Of a stretch of 64,000 bases of DNA, positions 12,601 to 23,169 are shown in pieces. A model generated the notes under the pieces. The model was given only the letters and a program-made list of their open reading frames with translations, searched no databases and was not told the DNA's origin. The DNA is from Nemertoderma westbladi (lineage: Eukaryota > Xenacoelomorpha > Nemertodermatida > Nemertodermatidae). Position 1 is the stretch's first letter. Each line of letters opens with the position of its first letter. The stretch lies in assembly GCA_032718475.1 (NCBI GenBank), contig JAUCBJ010001864.1, forward strand, positions 62,001-126,000, in the 5' to 3' direction. A program made the position numbers and the translations under genes.

Positions 12601-15600
12601 ATAGGCGGGGATTGGGTTCGACTTTATGTGACATAATCGTGGCGATATAGGCGGGGATTGGGTTCGACTTTATGTGACATAATCGTGTCGATATAGGCGG
12701 GGATTTGGTTCGTCTTTATGTGACATAATCGTGTCGATATAGGCGGGGATTGGGTTCGACTTTATGTGACATAATCGTGTCGATATAGGCGGGGATTGGG
12801 TTCGACTTTATGTAACATAATCAATCGTGACGATATAGGCGAGGGGGGATTGGGTTCGACTTTATGTGACATAATCGTGGCGATATAGGCGGGGATTGGG
12901 TTCGACTTTATGTGACATAATCGTGTCGATATAGGCGGGGATTGGGTTCGACTTTATGTAACATAATCAATCGTGACGATATAGGCGAGGGGGGATTGGG
13001 TTCGACTTTATGTGACATAATCGTGGCGATATAGGCGGGGATTGGGTTCGACTTTATGTGACATAATCGTGTCGATATAGGCGGGGATTGGGTTCGACTT
13101 TATGTAACATAATCAATCGTGACGATATAGGCGAGGGGGGATTGGGTTCGACTTTATGTGACATAATCGTGGCGATATAGGCGGGGATTGGGTTCGACTT
13201 TATGTGACATAATCGTGTCGATATAGGCGGGGATTGGGTTCGACTTTATGTAACATAATCAATCGTGACGATATAGGCGAGGGGGGATTGGGTTCGACTT
13301 TATGTGACATAATCGTGGCGATATAGGCGGGGATTGGGTTCGACTTTATGTGACATAATCGTGGCGATATAGGCGGGGATTGGGTTCGACTTTATGTGAC
13401 ATAATCGTGTCGATATAGGCGGGGATTGGGTTCGACTTTATGTAACATAATCAATCGTGACGATATAGGCGAGGGGGGATTGGGTTCGACTTTATGTGAC
13501 ATAATCGTGGCGATATAGGCGGGGATTGGGTTCGTCTTTATGTGACATAATCGTGTCGATATAGGCGGGGATTGGGTTCGACTTTATGCGACACAATCGT
13601 GGCGATATAGGCGGGGATTGGGTTCGACTTTATGTGACATAATCGTGTCGATATAGGCGGGGATTGGGTTCGTCTTTATGTGACATAATCGTGGCGATAT
13701 AGGCGGGGATTGGTTCGACTTTATGTGACATAATCGTGGCGATATAGGCGGGGATTGGGTTCGACTTTATGCGACACAATCGTGGCGATATAGGCGGGGA
13801 TTGGGTTCGACTTTATGTGACATAATCGTGGCGATATAGGCGGGGATTGGGTTCGACTTTATGTGACATAATCGTGGCGATATAGGCGGGGATTGGGTTC
13901 GACTTTATGTGACATAATCGTGTCGATATAGGCGGGGATTGGGTTCGACTTTATGTGACATAATCGTGGCGATATAGGCGGGGATTGGGTTCGACTTTAT
14001 GTGACATAATCGTGGCGATATAGGCGGGGATTGGGTTCGACTTTATGTGACATAATCGTGGCGATATAGGCGGGGATTGGGTTCGTCTTTATGTGACATA
14101 ATCGTGTCGATATAGGTGGGGATTGGGTTCGACTTTAGGCGACATAATCGTGGCAATATAGGCGGGGATTGGGTTCGACTTTATGTGACATAATCGTAGC
14201 GATATAGGCGGGGATTGTGTTCGACTTTATGTGACATAATCGTGTCGATATAGGCGGGGATTGGGTTCGTCTTTATGTGACATAATCGTGGCGATATAGG
14301 CGGGGATTGTGTTCGACTTTATGTGACATAATCGTGGCGATATAGGCGGGGATTTGGTTCAACTTTATGTGACATAATCGTGGCGATATAGGTGGGGATT
14401 GGGTTCGACTTTAGGCGACATAATCGTGGCGATATAGGCGGGGATTGGGTTCGACTTTAGGCGACATAATCGTGGCAATATAGGCGGGGATTGGGTTCGA
14501 CTTTATGTGACATAATCGTAGCGATATAGGCGGGGATTGTGTTCGACTTTATGTGACATAATCGTAGCGATATAGGCGGGGATTGTGTTCGACTTTATGT
14601 GACATAATCGTGTCGATATAGGTGGGGATTGGGTTCGACTTTAGGCGACATAATCGTGGCAATATAGGCGGGGATTGGGTTCGACTTTATGTGACATAAT
14701 CGTAGCGATATAGGCGGGGATTGGGTTCGACTTTATGCGACACAATCGTGGCGATATAGGCGGGGATTGTGTTCGTCTTTATGTGACATAATCGTGTCGA
14801 TATAGGCGGGGATTGGGTTCGACTTTATGCGACACAATCGTGGCGATATAGGCGGGGATTGGGTTCGACTTTATGTGACATAATCGTGTCGATATAGGCG
14901 GGGATTGGGTTCGACTTTATGCGACACAATCGTGGCGATATAGGCGGGGATTTGGTTCGACTTTATGTGACATAATCGTGTCGATATAGGTGGGGATTGG
15001 GTTCGACTTTAGGCGACATAATCGTGGCGATATAGGCGGGGATTGGGTTCGACTTTATGTGACATAATCGTAGCGATATAGGCGGGGATTGGGTTCGACT
15101 TTATGTGACATAATCGTGTCGATATAGGCGGGGATTGGGTTCGACTTTATGCGACACAATCGTGGCGATATAGGCGGGGATTGGGTTCGACTTTATGTGA
15201 CATAATCGTGTCGATATAGGCGGGGATTGGGTTCGACTTTATGCGACACAATCGTGGCGATATAGGCGGGGATTGGGTTCGTCTTTATGTGACATAATCG
15301 TGTCGATATAGGCGGGGATTGGGTTCGACTTTATGTGACATAATCGTGTCGATATAGGCGGGGATTGGGTTCGACTTTATGTGACATAATCGTGGCGATA
15401 TAGGCGGGGATTGGGTTCGACTTTATGTGACATAATCGTGGCGATATAGGCGGGGATTGGGTTCGACTTTATGTGACATAATCGTGTCGATATAGGCGGG
15501 GATTGGGTTCGACTTTATGTAACATAATCAATCGTGACGATATAGGCGAGGGGGGATTGGGTTCGACTTTATGTGACATAATCGTGGCGATATAGGCGGG

Positions 15601-18600
15601 GATTGGGTTCGTCTTTATGTGACATAATCGTGTCGATATAGGCGGGGATTGGGTTCGACTTTATGCGACACAATCGTGGCGATATAGGCGGGGATTGGGT
15701 TCGACTTTATGTGACATAATCGTGTCGATATAGGCGGGGATTGGGTTCGTCTTTATGTGACATAATCGTGGCGATATAGGCGGGGATTTGGTTCGACTTT
15801 ATGTGACATAATCGTGGCGATATAGGCGGGGATTGGGTTCGACTTTATGCGACACAATCGTGGCGATATAGGCGGGGATTGGGTTCGACTTTATGTGACA
15901 TAATCGTGGCGATATAGGCGGGGATTGGGTTCGTCTTTATGTGACATAATCGTGACGATATAGGCGGGGATTGGGTTCGACTTTATGTGACATAATCGTG
16001 GCGATATAGGCGGGGATTGGGTTCGACTTTATGTGACATAATCGTGTCGATATAGGCGGGGATTGGGTTCGTCTTTATGTGACATAATCGTGTCGATATA
16101 GGTGGGGATTGGGTTCGACTTTAGGCGACATAATCGTGGCAATATAGGCGGGGATTGGGTTCGACTTTATGTGACATAATCGTAGCGATATAGGCGGGGA
16201 TTGTGTTCGACTTTATGTGACATAATCGTGTCGATATAGGCGGGGATTGGGTTCGTCTTTATGTGACATAATCGTGGCGATATAGGCGGGGATTGGGTTC
16301 GACTTTATGTGACACAATCGTGGCGATATAGGCGGGGATTGGGTTCGACTTTATGTGACATAATCGTGTCGATATAGGCGGGGATTTGGTTCGACTTTAT
16401 GTGACATAATCGTGACGATATAGGCGGGGATTGGGTTCGACTTTATGTGACATAATCGTGACGATATAGGCGGGGATTGGGTTCGTCTTTATGTGACATA
16501 ATCGTGTCGATATAGGTGGGGATTGGGTTCGACTTTAGGCGACATAATCGTGGCAATATAGGCGGGGATTGGGTTCGACTTTATGTGACATAATCGTAGC
16601 GATATAGGCGGGGATTGTGTTCGACTTTATGTGACATAATCGTGTCGATATAGGCGGGGATTGGGTTCGTCTTTATGTGACATAATCGTGGCGATATAGG
16701 CGGGGATTGGGTTCGACTTTATGTGACATAATCGTGTCGATATAGGCGGGGATTGGGTTCGTCTTTATGTGACATAATCGTGTCGATATAGGTGGGGATT
16801 GGGTTCGACTTTAGGCGACATAATCGTGGCAATATAGGCGGGGATTGGGTTCGACTTTATGTGACATAATCGTAGCGATATAGGCGGGGATTTGGTTCGA
16901 CATTATGTGACATAATCGTGGCGATATAGGCGGGGATTGGGTTCGACTTTATGTGACATAATCGTGACGATATAGGCGGGATTGGGTTCGACTTTATGTG
17001 ACATAATCGTAGCGATATAGGCGGGGATTGGGTTCGACATTATGTGACATAATCGTGGCGATATAGGCGGGGATTGGGTTCGACTTTAGGCGACATAATC
17101 GTGGCAATATAGGCGGGGATTGGGTTCGACTTTATGTGACATAATCGTAGCGATATAGGCGGGGATTTGGTTCGACATTATGTGACATAATCGTGGCGAT
17201 ATAGGCGGGGATTGGGTTCGACTTTAGGCGACATAATCGTGGCAATATAGGCGGGGATTGGGTTCGACTTTATGTGACATAATCGTAGCGATATAGGCGG
17301 GGATTGTGTTCGACTTTATGTGACATAATCGTGTCGATATAGGCGGGGATTGGGTTCGTCTTTATGTGACATAATCGTGGCGATATAGGCGGGGATTGGG
17401 TTCGACTTTATGCGACACAATCGTGGCGATATAGGCGGGGATTGGGTTCGACTTTATGTGACATAATCGTGTCGATATAGGCGGGGATTTGGTTCGACTT
17501 TATGTGACATAATCGTGGCAATATAGGCGGGGATTGGGTTCGACTTTATGTGACATAATCGTAGCGATATAGGCGGGGATTTGGTTCGACATTATGTGAC
17601 ATAATCGTGGCGATATAGGCGGGGATTGGGTTCGTCTTTATGTGACATAATCGTGTCGATATAGGTGGGGATTGGGTTCGACTTTAGGCGACATAATCGT
17701 GGCAATATAGGCGGGGATTGGGTTCGACTTTATGTGACATAATCGTAGCGATATAGGCGGGGATTGTGTTCGACTTTATGTGACATAATCGTGTCGATAT
17801 AGGCGGGGATTGGGTTCGTCTTTATGTGACATAATCGTGGCGATATAGGCGGGGATTGGGTTCGACTTTATGTGACATAATCGTGTCGATATAGGCGGGG
17901 ATTGGGTTCGTCTTTATGTGACATAATCGTGTCGATATAGGTGGGGATTGGGTTCGACTTTATGTGACATAATCGTGGCGATATAGGCGGGATTGGGTTC
18001 GTCTTTATGTGACATAATCGTGTCGATATAGGTGGGGATTGGGTTCGACTTTATGCGACATAATCGTGGCAATATAGGCGGGGATTGGGTTCGACTTTAT
18101 GTGACATAATCGTGTCGATATAGGCGGGGATTGGGTTCGTCTTTATGTGACATAATCGTGTCGATATAGGTGGGGATTGGGTTCGACTTTATGCGACATA
18201 ATCGTGGCAATATAGGCGGGGATTGGGTTCGACTTTATGTGACATAATCGTAGCGATATAGGCGGGGATTTGGTTCGACATTATGTGACATAATCGTGGC
18301 GATATAGGCGGGGATTGGGTTCGACTTTATGTGACATAATCGTGACGATATAGGCGGGGATTGGGTTCGTCTTTATGTGACATAATCGTGGCGATATAGG
18401 CGGGGATTGGGTTCGACTTTATGTGACATAATCGTGGCGATATAGGCGGGGATTTGGTTCGACTTTATGTGACATAATCGTGGCAATATAGGCGGGGATT
18501 GGGTTCGACTTTATGTGACATAATCGTAGCGATATAGGCGGGGATTTGGTTCGACATTATGTGACATAATCGTGGCGATATAGGCGGGGATTGGGTTCGT

Positions 18601-20588
18601 CTTTATGTGACATAATCGTGTCGATATAGGTGGGGATTGGGTTCGACTTTAGGCGACATAATCGTGGCAATATAGGCGGGGATTGGGTTCGACTTTATGT
18701 GACATAATCGTAGCGATATAGGCGGGGATTGTGTTCGACTTTATGTGACATAATCGTGTCGATATAGGCGGGGATTGGGTTCGTCTTTATGTGACATAAT
18801 CGTGGCGATATAGGCGGGGATTGGGTTCGACTTTATGTGACATAATCGTGTCGATATAGGCGGGGATTGGGTTCGTCTTTATGTGACATAATCGTGTCGA
18901 TATAGGTGGGGATTGGGTTCGACTTTAGGCGACATAATCGTGGCAATATAGGCGGGGATTGGGTTCGACTTTATGTGACATAATCGTAGCGATATAGGCG
19001 GGGATTTGGTTCGACATTATGTGACATAATCGTGGCGATATAGGCGGGGATTGGGTTCGACTTTATGTGACATAATCGTGACGATATAGGCGGGGATTGG
19101 GTTCGTCTCTATGTGACATAATCGTGGCGATATAGGCGGGGATTGGGTTCGACTTTATGTGACATAATCGTGGCGATATAGGCGGGGATTTGGTTCGACT
19201 TTATGTGACATAATCGTGGCGATATAGGCGGGGATTTGGTTCGACATTATGTGACATAATCGTGGCGATATAGGCGGGGATTGGGTTCGACTTTATGTGA
19301 CATAATCGTGACGATATAGGCGGGATTGGGTTCGACTTTAGGCGACATAATCGTGGCAATATAGGCGGGGATTGGGTTCGACTTTATGTGACATAATCGT
19401 AGCGATATAGGCGGGGATTGTGTTCGACTTTATGTGACATAATCGTGTCGATATAGGCGGGGATTGGGTTCGTCTTTATGTGACATAATCGTGGCGATAT
19501 AGGCGGGGATTGGGTTCGACTTTATGTGACATAATCGTGGCGATATAGGCGGGGATTTGGTTCGACTTTATGTGACATAATCGTGGCGATATAGGCGGGG
19601 ATTGGTTCGACTTTATGCGACATAATCGTGACGATATAGGCGGGGATTGGGTTCGAACTCGATTGGGTATGAACTATAACCATAGTGGCACATATCCCAC
19701 ATTGACACTGACTCATAGAAACATTTACTTTTCCTACAGACCATGGATGACAAGGGACTACAGGTTGCTTCCTTGCAGCAGACTTTACGAGGTTTACAAA
19801 AAAAGTTGTTAGAAACTCAGAAAGAAAAAGAAAAGTTGTCCATCGCGCTGAAGAAAAAGGCGTCGAAAGTAGATGGAGAAGAAGATACAACCGAGTCCGC
19901 GGAAGAGGAACCGTCTGTACTTAAGTTGGACCAATCGCAGGCCTTATTGGTCGGAGTCATAGCAACCTTCCTTAACGTCCATCCAATGGGCGCCTCGGTG
20001 GACTACATCTGGAGTTACTTGAAACAATTACGGCTGGATTCACGGCTGGCGCTGAGTGCTTTGGAGGAGTTGTTAGGTTTGTGGACTTCCTACTAATCAG
20101 TACAAAAATAATTATTAATATAGTTTTACTGTTTTATTATAATTATATTTTTTTAATAAGAATAATATAACGCAGGTTTCGTGTCATAATATATTGATAT
20201 TAATATATTTTATTAATATATTGATTTATTAATTAGACAACCCCATAGCCAAAACCCAGCGCCACCTTGCAGTTATGACATTTGAGTAATTACCGTCTTC
20301 TGATGTCAAGCTACTGATCAGCCGGGATTGCATTTACACCGCGATCCCGATTGTTCAGGATCGGGATCCGGTTTAAACACTAGCTCTACCATTAATAGTT
20401 CGCCATGAGGCTTCTTGTATTCTATGTTTTTGAAAGGTTTTTCATAGGTCGTTTTTTAATATTTTAATTTCCATTTTATTATTCCAGCGAATCTACCAGA
20501 TGTTTTCACATTACATACCAGCGGCGTCGGCGCGAGTATTGAAAAACGCTGGAAATTCTGCGGCTACAGCACGTTGGACGATAACTAA
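3290..20588 (+). CDS. ENOX: ENOX-family ecto-NOX disulfide-thiol exchanger, 3' part (5 exons)
   Basis: Exons are 3290-3632, 5093-5234, 5510-5767, 19740-20076 and 20488-20588. All junctions use AG acceptors and GT donors, and codon phases agree at every join. The product matches the C-terminal two thirds of vertebrate ENOX1/ENOX2: the end of the RRM (VDYAEAR), the LRPPSPP linker, a helical block (AVRYLIHWLEKGEVN, FYSMIQSA), the WDHFSKAQRK motif, an acidic stretch, a coiled coil (VELLKQE), then LLVGVIATFLNVHPMGAS and the terminal GVGASIEKRWKFCGY. Family members are reported as growth-related cell-surface NADH/hydroquinone oxidases and disulfide-thiol exchangers; nothing here tests that. The N-terminal exons with most of the RRM lie upstream of the window. 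Introns 1 and 2 in view are short, while the fourth exon sits behind a 14-kb intron that is almost entirely minisatellite. Whether it is orthologous to ENOX1 or ENOX2 cannot be told, and an invertebrate would probably have one pre-duplication gene. Confidence 0.9.
3786..4230. mobile_element. Non-autonomous TIR element (hAT-like MITE)
   Basis: It starts CAGGGTTGCCACTC and ends GAGTGGCAACCTG, near-perfect terminal inverted repeats. The interior is AT-rich and repeats the word TCAGGGAA in both halves. No transposase frame exists. CAGGG-type ends suggest hAT, but the flanks are AT-rich and no clean 8-bp target duplication can be fixed, so the superfamily is tentative. Confidence 0.65.
4428..4945. 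repeat. Cluster of six interspersed ACCGGTGCTCAA-like motifs
   Basis: Copies or variants lie near 4431, 4491, 4734, 4779, 4872 and 4935. Each centres on the palindrome ACCGGT or a one-base variant, usually followed by GCTCAA. Spacing is irregular (roughly 45 to 240 bp), so this is not a simple tandem repeat. Confidence 0.55.
5093..5234 (+). CDS. ENOX: ENOX exon: WDHFSKAQRK block
   Basis: The acceptor is CCGTTTAG before 5093 and the donor is CAG|GTGGGT after 5234. It encodes LKQIWLDEQLENIEKVL, then SWDHFSKAQRKTIQFWKSQFQ in two adjacent stretches, matching the conserved ENOX segment WDHFTKAQRK. The phase matches both neighbours. Confidence 0.88.
5510..5767 (+). CDS. ENOX: ENOX exon: acidic segment and coiled coil
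   Basis: The acceptor is CTCCCGCAG (ends 5509) and the donor is ACC|GTGAGT after 5767. The exon is in phase 0 at both ends. It encodes an acidic run (DVQDSEDEDKP), a less conserved linker, and a heptad-rich segment ending VELLKQENT, which corresponds to the ENOX coiled coil before the C-terminal domain. Confidence 0.85.
5768..6243. other. Start of the 14-kb ENOX intron, AT-rich
   Basis: AT-rich intron sequence with runs of TAATTATTAATATAA and one short inverted pair around GATCTATTAGATC (5847-5859). No gene, RNA or transposon signal is recognised before the minisatellite begins. Confidence 0.6.
8941..12804. repeat. Duplicated 42-unit (1932-bp) higher-order repeat within the 46-bp array
   Basis: The rare unit variant with TTCATGTGACACAATCG starts at 8941 and again at 10873, exactly 1932 bp (42 x 46) later. 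Further copies show the same order and spacing in both halves (about +460, +690, +1012 and +1104). A second rare variant, TTCGACATTATGTGACATAA, occurs at 10501 and 12433, also 1932 bp apart. Confidence 0.85.
12811..13500. repeat. 146-bp three-unit higher-order repeat
   Basis: A longer unit carrying TGTAACATAATCAATCGTG and GGCGAGGGGGGATT appears at 12811, 12957, 13103 and 13249 (146-bp steps), then at 13441 (146 + 46). It recurs once near 15518. The step equals two 46-bp units plus one 54-bp unit, so triplets rather than single units were amplified here. Confidence 0.85.
19740..20076 (+). CDS. ENOX: ENOX exon: second coiled coil and LLVGVIATFL domain
   Basis: The acceptor is TTTTCCTACAG at about 19729-19739, only some 85 bp after the giant minisatellite ends. 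The donor is TTAG|GTTTGT after 20076, one base into a codon. It encodes LQQTLRGLQKKLLETQKEKEK (coiled coil, 20 residues shown in part), an acidic linker, then QALLVGVIATFLNVHPMGAS and VDYIWSYLKQLRL, typical of the ENOX C-terminal domain. Confidence 0.88.
20488..20588 (+). CDS. ENOX: ENOX terminal exon
   Basis: The acceptor is TTATTCCAG before 20488. Two bases complete a GCG codon with the G at 20076, then NLPDVFTLHTSGVGAS and IEKRWKFCGYSTLDDN end at TAA 20586-20588. The ORF is too short to appear in a length-filtered list, but GVGAS-EKRWKFCG is diagnostic of the ENOX C-terminus. Confidence 0.88.
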
Positions 20589-22688
20589 ATGGAAACCTTC
20601 CCTTATTGGCTGAGTTTCATGTCTATATTAAACTGTTACCATAGTTACAACAGGTAAGTAATTGTGGCGAACTGAACGGGAGCAAGAGATACTGTGAAAG
20701 TCGATAAGGGTAACTGAGGGAGGATAGCCGTGAGTCGTCGTAACTGTAACTCGTAAACTACAACGGCAAACTAATATTACCTGGTCTGCTGTCACCTCTA
20801 TTTATAACTCAGACACCAAAAAGCCTCTCATAAGTCTTCAAAGTTAGTATTGTTAAAATTTATTTCAGATTTTGAGGATGGTTGAACTGTAAATTATTGG
20901 ATCTATAATTAGCGGTATATCGTAAGTTTTCTGGTTTGCGTCGCAGAAAACATTGAGGCTAAGTTACCAGGAGCGAGTGTTTTTATATCGCGTTTGATTT
21001 CTGTAAATTATGAAATTGCGTAAACCCACATTTAACCCAAAATGCCGATATGTTTTCTGTAAGTAAACTTGTTTTAGAGATAATAAAGAAGATATTGTGT
21101 TTTTGTGGTATCGCATAATTTGCGATGATATATTTTAATTAATTGTTATGGTACCAAATGCTTTGCATTTTAGGTTTTCTGTGAATTCGAATTTGTTATG
21201 TATAAATGCTTGATTGGTGTTTCGACTATTTTTAATGTTGAATTATATTTCTGTTCTACAATCAATAAGTTTTTGGCAACGTGCGGCTGTCACAATGAAT
21301 CAGTTGTGTTTATTGAAAGGGATCAGACTTTTACGGGATTTCTACTCTTTTTAGGATCGGTATTGAAATGTTGATTACTTGATGGTTTACTGACAATTTG
21401 TTTGGATATAATAATCAATACATATCTGTTCTGGCACAACCTATTTATGTGACGGGATCACAGGATCCCGACCGGTTTGTAGTTTATGTACGCGTCCCCG
21501 CCGTGTAAGTGAAAAGGGTTCCTTTGTTGTTCCGATTAATATTGATGGGTATAAAAATGTAGTATACAATGGACAGATAGATAGCACAATTGAAGTACAG
21601 AATAATTCACTGTAAATCTAATGGTGACCCCGGTGACGGTTACAAAGTGTTACCGTCCTGCCCTAACTGACTGAGCAACTGAGTAAACTAACCAAATAAA
21701 TGAAACACCAACCGGTAATATACACTATGTTGGCCTTATTACTTAGCTGATGCCTTCCTATTGGTTGATAACCCAATTATCGGCTCCCACCTCTGTGGGA
21801 GTGTTTCCCCCCCCCCCCCCCCCCCCCCCGCTACTGTCACTTTCCTTCTCCCGGAGGTGTAACCTCTGACCCCCATTGTGTACGGCCCTTTGGGGTTTGT
21901 CGTCCCCGTTTATTGGGGGTGATACGAGGTTGATTGGTAATCAACCTCGTGTTGTCCAATATTGCTTAAAGGCACCGTTTCCCAACTTTATGGGGTGGTT
22001 AGCGGAATTGAATCCGCTAACAATTTATCTGATATTCAAGTAATTTACTCCACTATTTGTACTACGGGATCCCGTTCCAAAAACGTCGGGGCCGGGATTA
22101 TATTTTAAGCCGGCATCCATACTTGATTTAAGTTGAAGATAAAATCATTCAAGTCGAAAATCAATCCTTTTTTGGAAGGTTGGTTCCTATTTTTAAGTAG
22201 CGATGTAGGTAGGGGGAATTATTGGGAAGGGCCATATTGTCTAACATTGATTAAGAGTATTTATTTGGATTAGAGATGTTGGGCACGGATTAAATTCTGT
22301 TTTTTTTTTAATCAATAATAGATTTTAATATATATTGGAAAAATAATACCCTAAAATGTATTGTAGCAATGGGGTGAAATGATTGATTGATTGATTACGA
22401 TTTTGATTTTTTGCATGTTTATGCGAGGGTATGTTCAAGTTGGGTGCGTTTTTTCGTACACTAACTCGCCGTTTAAATTGCTTTTATTTGAAAGAAATTC
22501 AGTAATTAATATTCTGTCATGGAACTTTATAGTAATATTATTCCTTAAAGATTATAATATAGTTAGGCGTCTATAGTATTAGTATTAATATTGAATTCGG
22601 CGCTGTATACGTTAAACACTGAAAGTATTACGAGCAAAAAAAGGTAAGTTGGTTTTAGTTACTAGAACACATTCACTCCGCATTTCAG
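20589..22688. other. ENOX 3' UTR and downstream non-coding sequence
   Basis: After the ENOX stop there are possible poly(A) signals (ATTAAA near 20624, AATAAA at 21082-21087); which is used cannot be told. Further on there are GGATCCCG/CGGGATCC palindromic words near 20350, 21450 and 22065, a 23-base poly-C run (21807-21829), and AT-rich sequence. No coding region is recognised. Confidence 0.55.
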
Positions 22689-22802
22689 TTTGTAAACATA
22701 GAACAGATTTACATAATGGTCATTAACAGGAAACGGACGCCTCTATTAGCAGCAGTAAGCTACTGCGCTCTGTTCACCAGCAACCAACTGAGCATCAACA
22801 AG
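22689..22802 (+). CDS. Isolated candidate exon, possibly a nucleotide-sugar-transporter-like segment
   Basis: A 114-bp stretch is open in one frame from a good acceptor (CATTTCAG, ends 22688) to a donor (AAG|GTAGGA). It is phase 0 at both ends and encodes 38 residues including a hydrophobic segment PLLAAVSYCALFTSNQLSI preceded by a basic INRKR. The pattern recalls a membrane segment of SLC35B-type transporters (AA-S-Y-A--SSN), but the match is weak and no companion exon was found nearby. It could be an internal exon of an interrupted gene, a pseudogene remnant, or chance. Confidence 0.25.
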
Positions 22803-23121
22803 GTAGGATAAATAATAGTCAAAAATGTATATATACGTGCCCGTGTCCGTCAGCGAAAGGGATCAATATGTCTAAAATATGGTTTTTCACTCCAGACACC
22901 TTATTTTCTCAAATGAGTATAATAGTTCACCAACCTGGAAAACCACCAGCTATCAAAGTGTATGAGGGTTTGAGCTTTTAGACTGACAGCACGACAAACA
23001 TGCAATCGTACAGTGTGTGGTACAGACATTGTAGGAAGATGCCGTCAAACTCTAAAAATTGACATCGAAAATTAATTCACCGACCTCCGATATTCCAGTA
23101 TATTTGGGGAAATGAGATTAT
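22803..23121. other. Non-coding gap before the LINE-bearing minisatellite
   Basis: No gene, RNA or repeat family is recognised in this stretch. It ends at a partial unit of the 52-bp minisatellite. Confidence 0.5.
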
Positions 23122-23169
23122 CTGAAATTGATCCGATTCTATGAGTGGTCACGATTCGCGATAGTATTA
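23122..23169. repeat. Left remnant of the 52-bp minisatellite, cut off by a LINE
   Basis: It contains ATCCGATTCTATGAGTGGTC and CACGATTCGCGATAGTATTA, one partial unit of the array that resumes at 24652. Its last eight bases, TAGTATTA, are repeated on the far side of the LINE. Confidence 0.85.

Larger units (their letters stand above)
6244..19655. repeat. Giant 46-bp minisatellite filling an ENOX intron
   Basis: About 290 tandem copies of a 46-bp unit, landmarks GGCGGGGATTGGGTTCGACT and TTATGTGACATAATCGTGGC. Common variants are GTGTCG, GTGACG and GTAGCG for GTGGCG, TTCGTC for TTCGAC, GCGACAC for GTGACAT, and TTAGGCGAC. TTATGTGACATAA contains an imperfect palindrome, and each unit has three G-runs (GG, GGGG, GGG). 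The array has internal higher-order structure: a 1932-bp (42-unit) block is duplicated in its middle, and 146-bp three-unit blocks occur near 12811-13441. The whole array must be spliced out of ENOX pre-mRNA. Confidence 0.97.

Noticed and set aside
6244-19655. Direct repeats that might suggest a CRISPR-like array
   Set aside because: Units abut one another with no unique spacers, and the sequence is in the intron of an animal gene.
19522-19890. 122-aa frame on the - strand
   Set aside because: It is antisense to an ENOX exon and the end of the 46-bp array.
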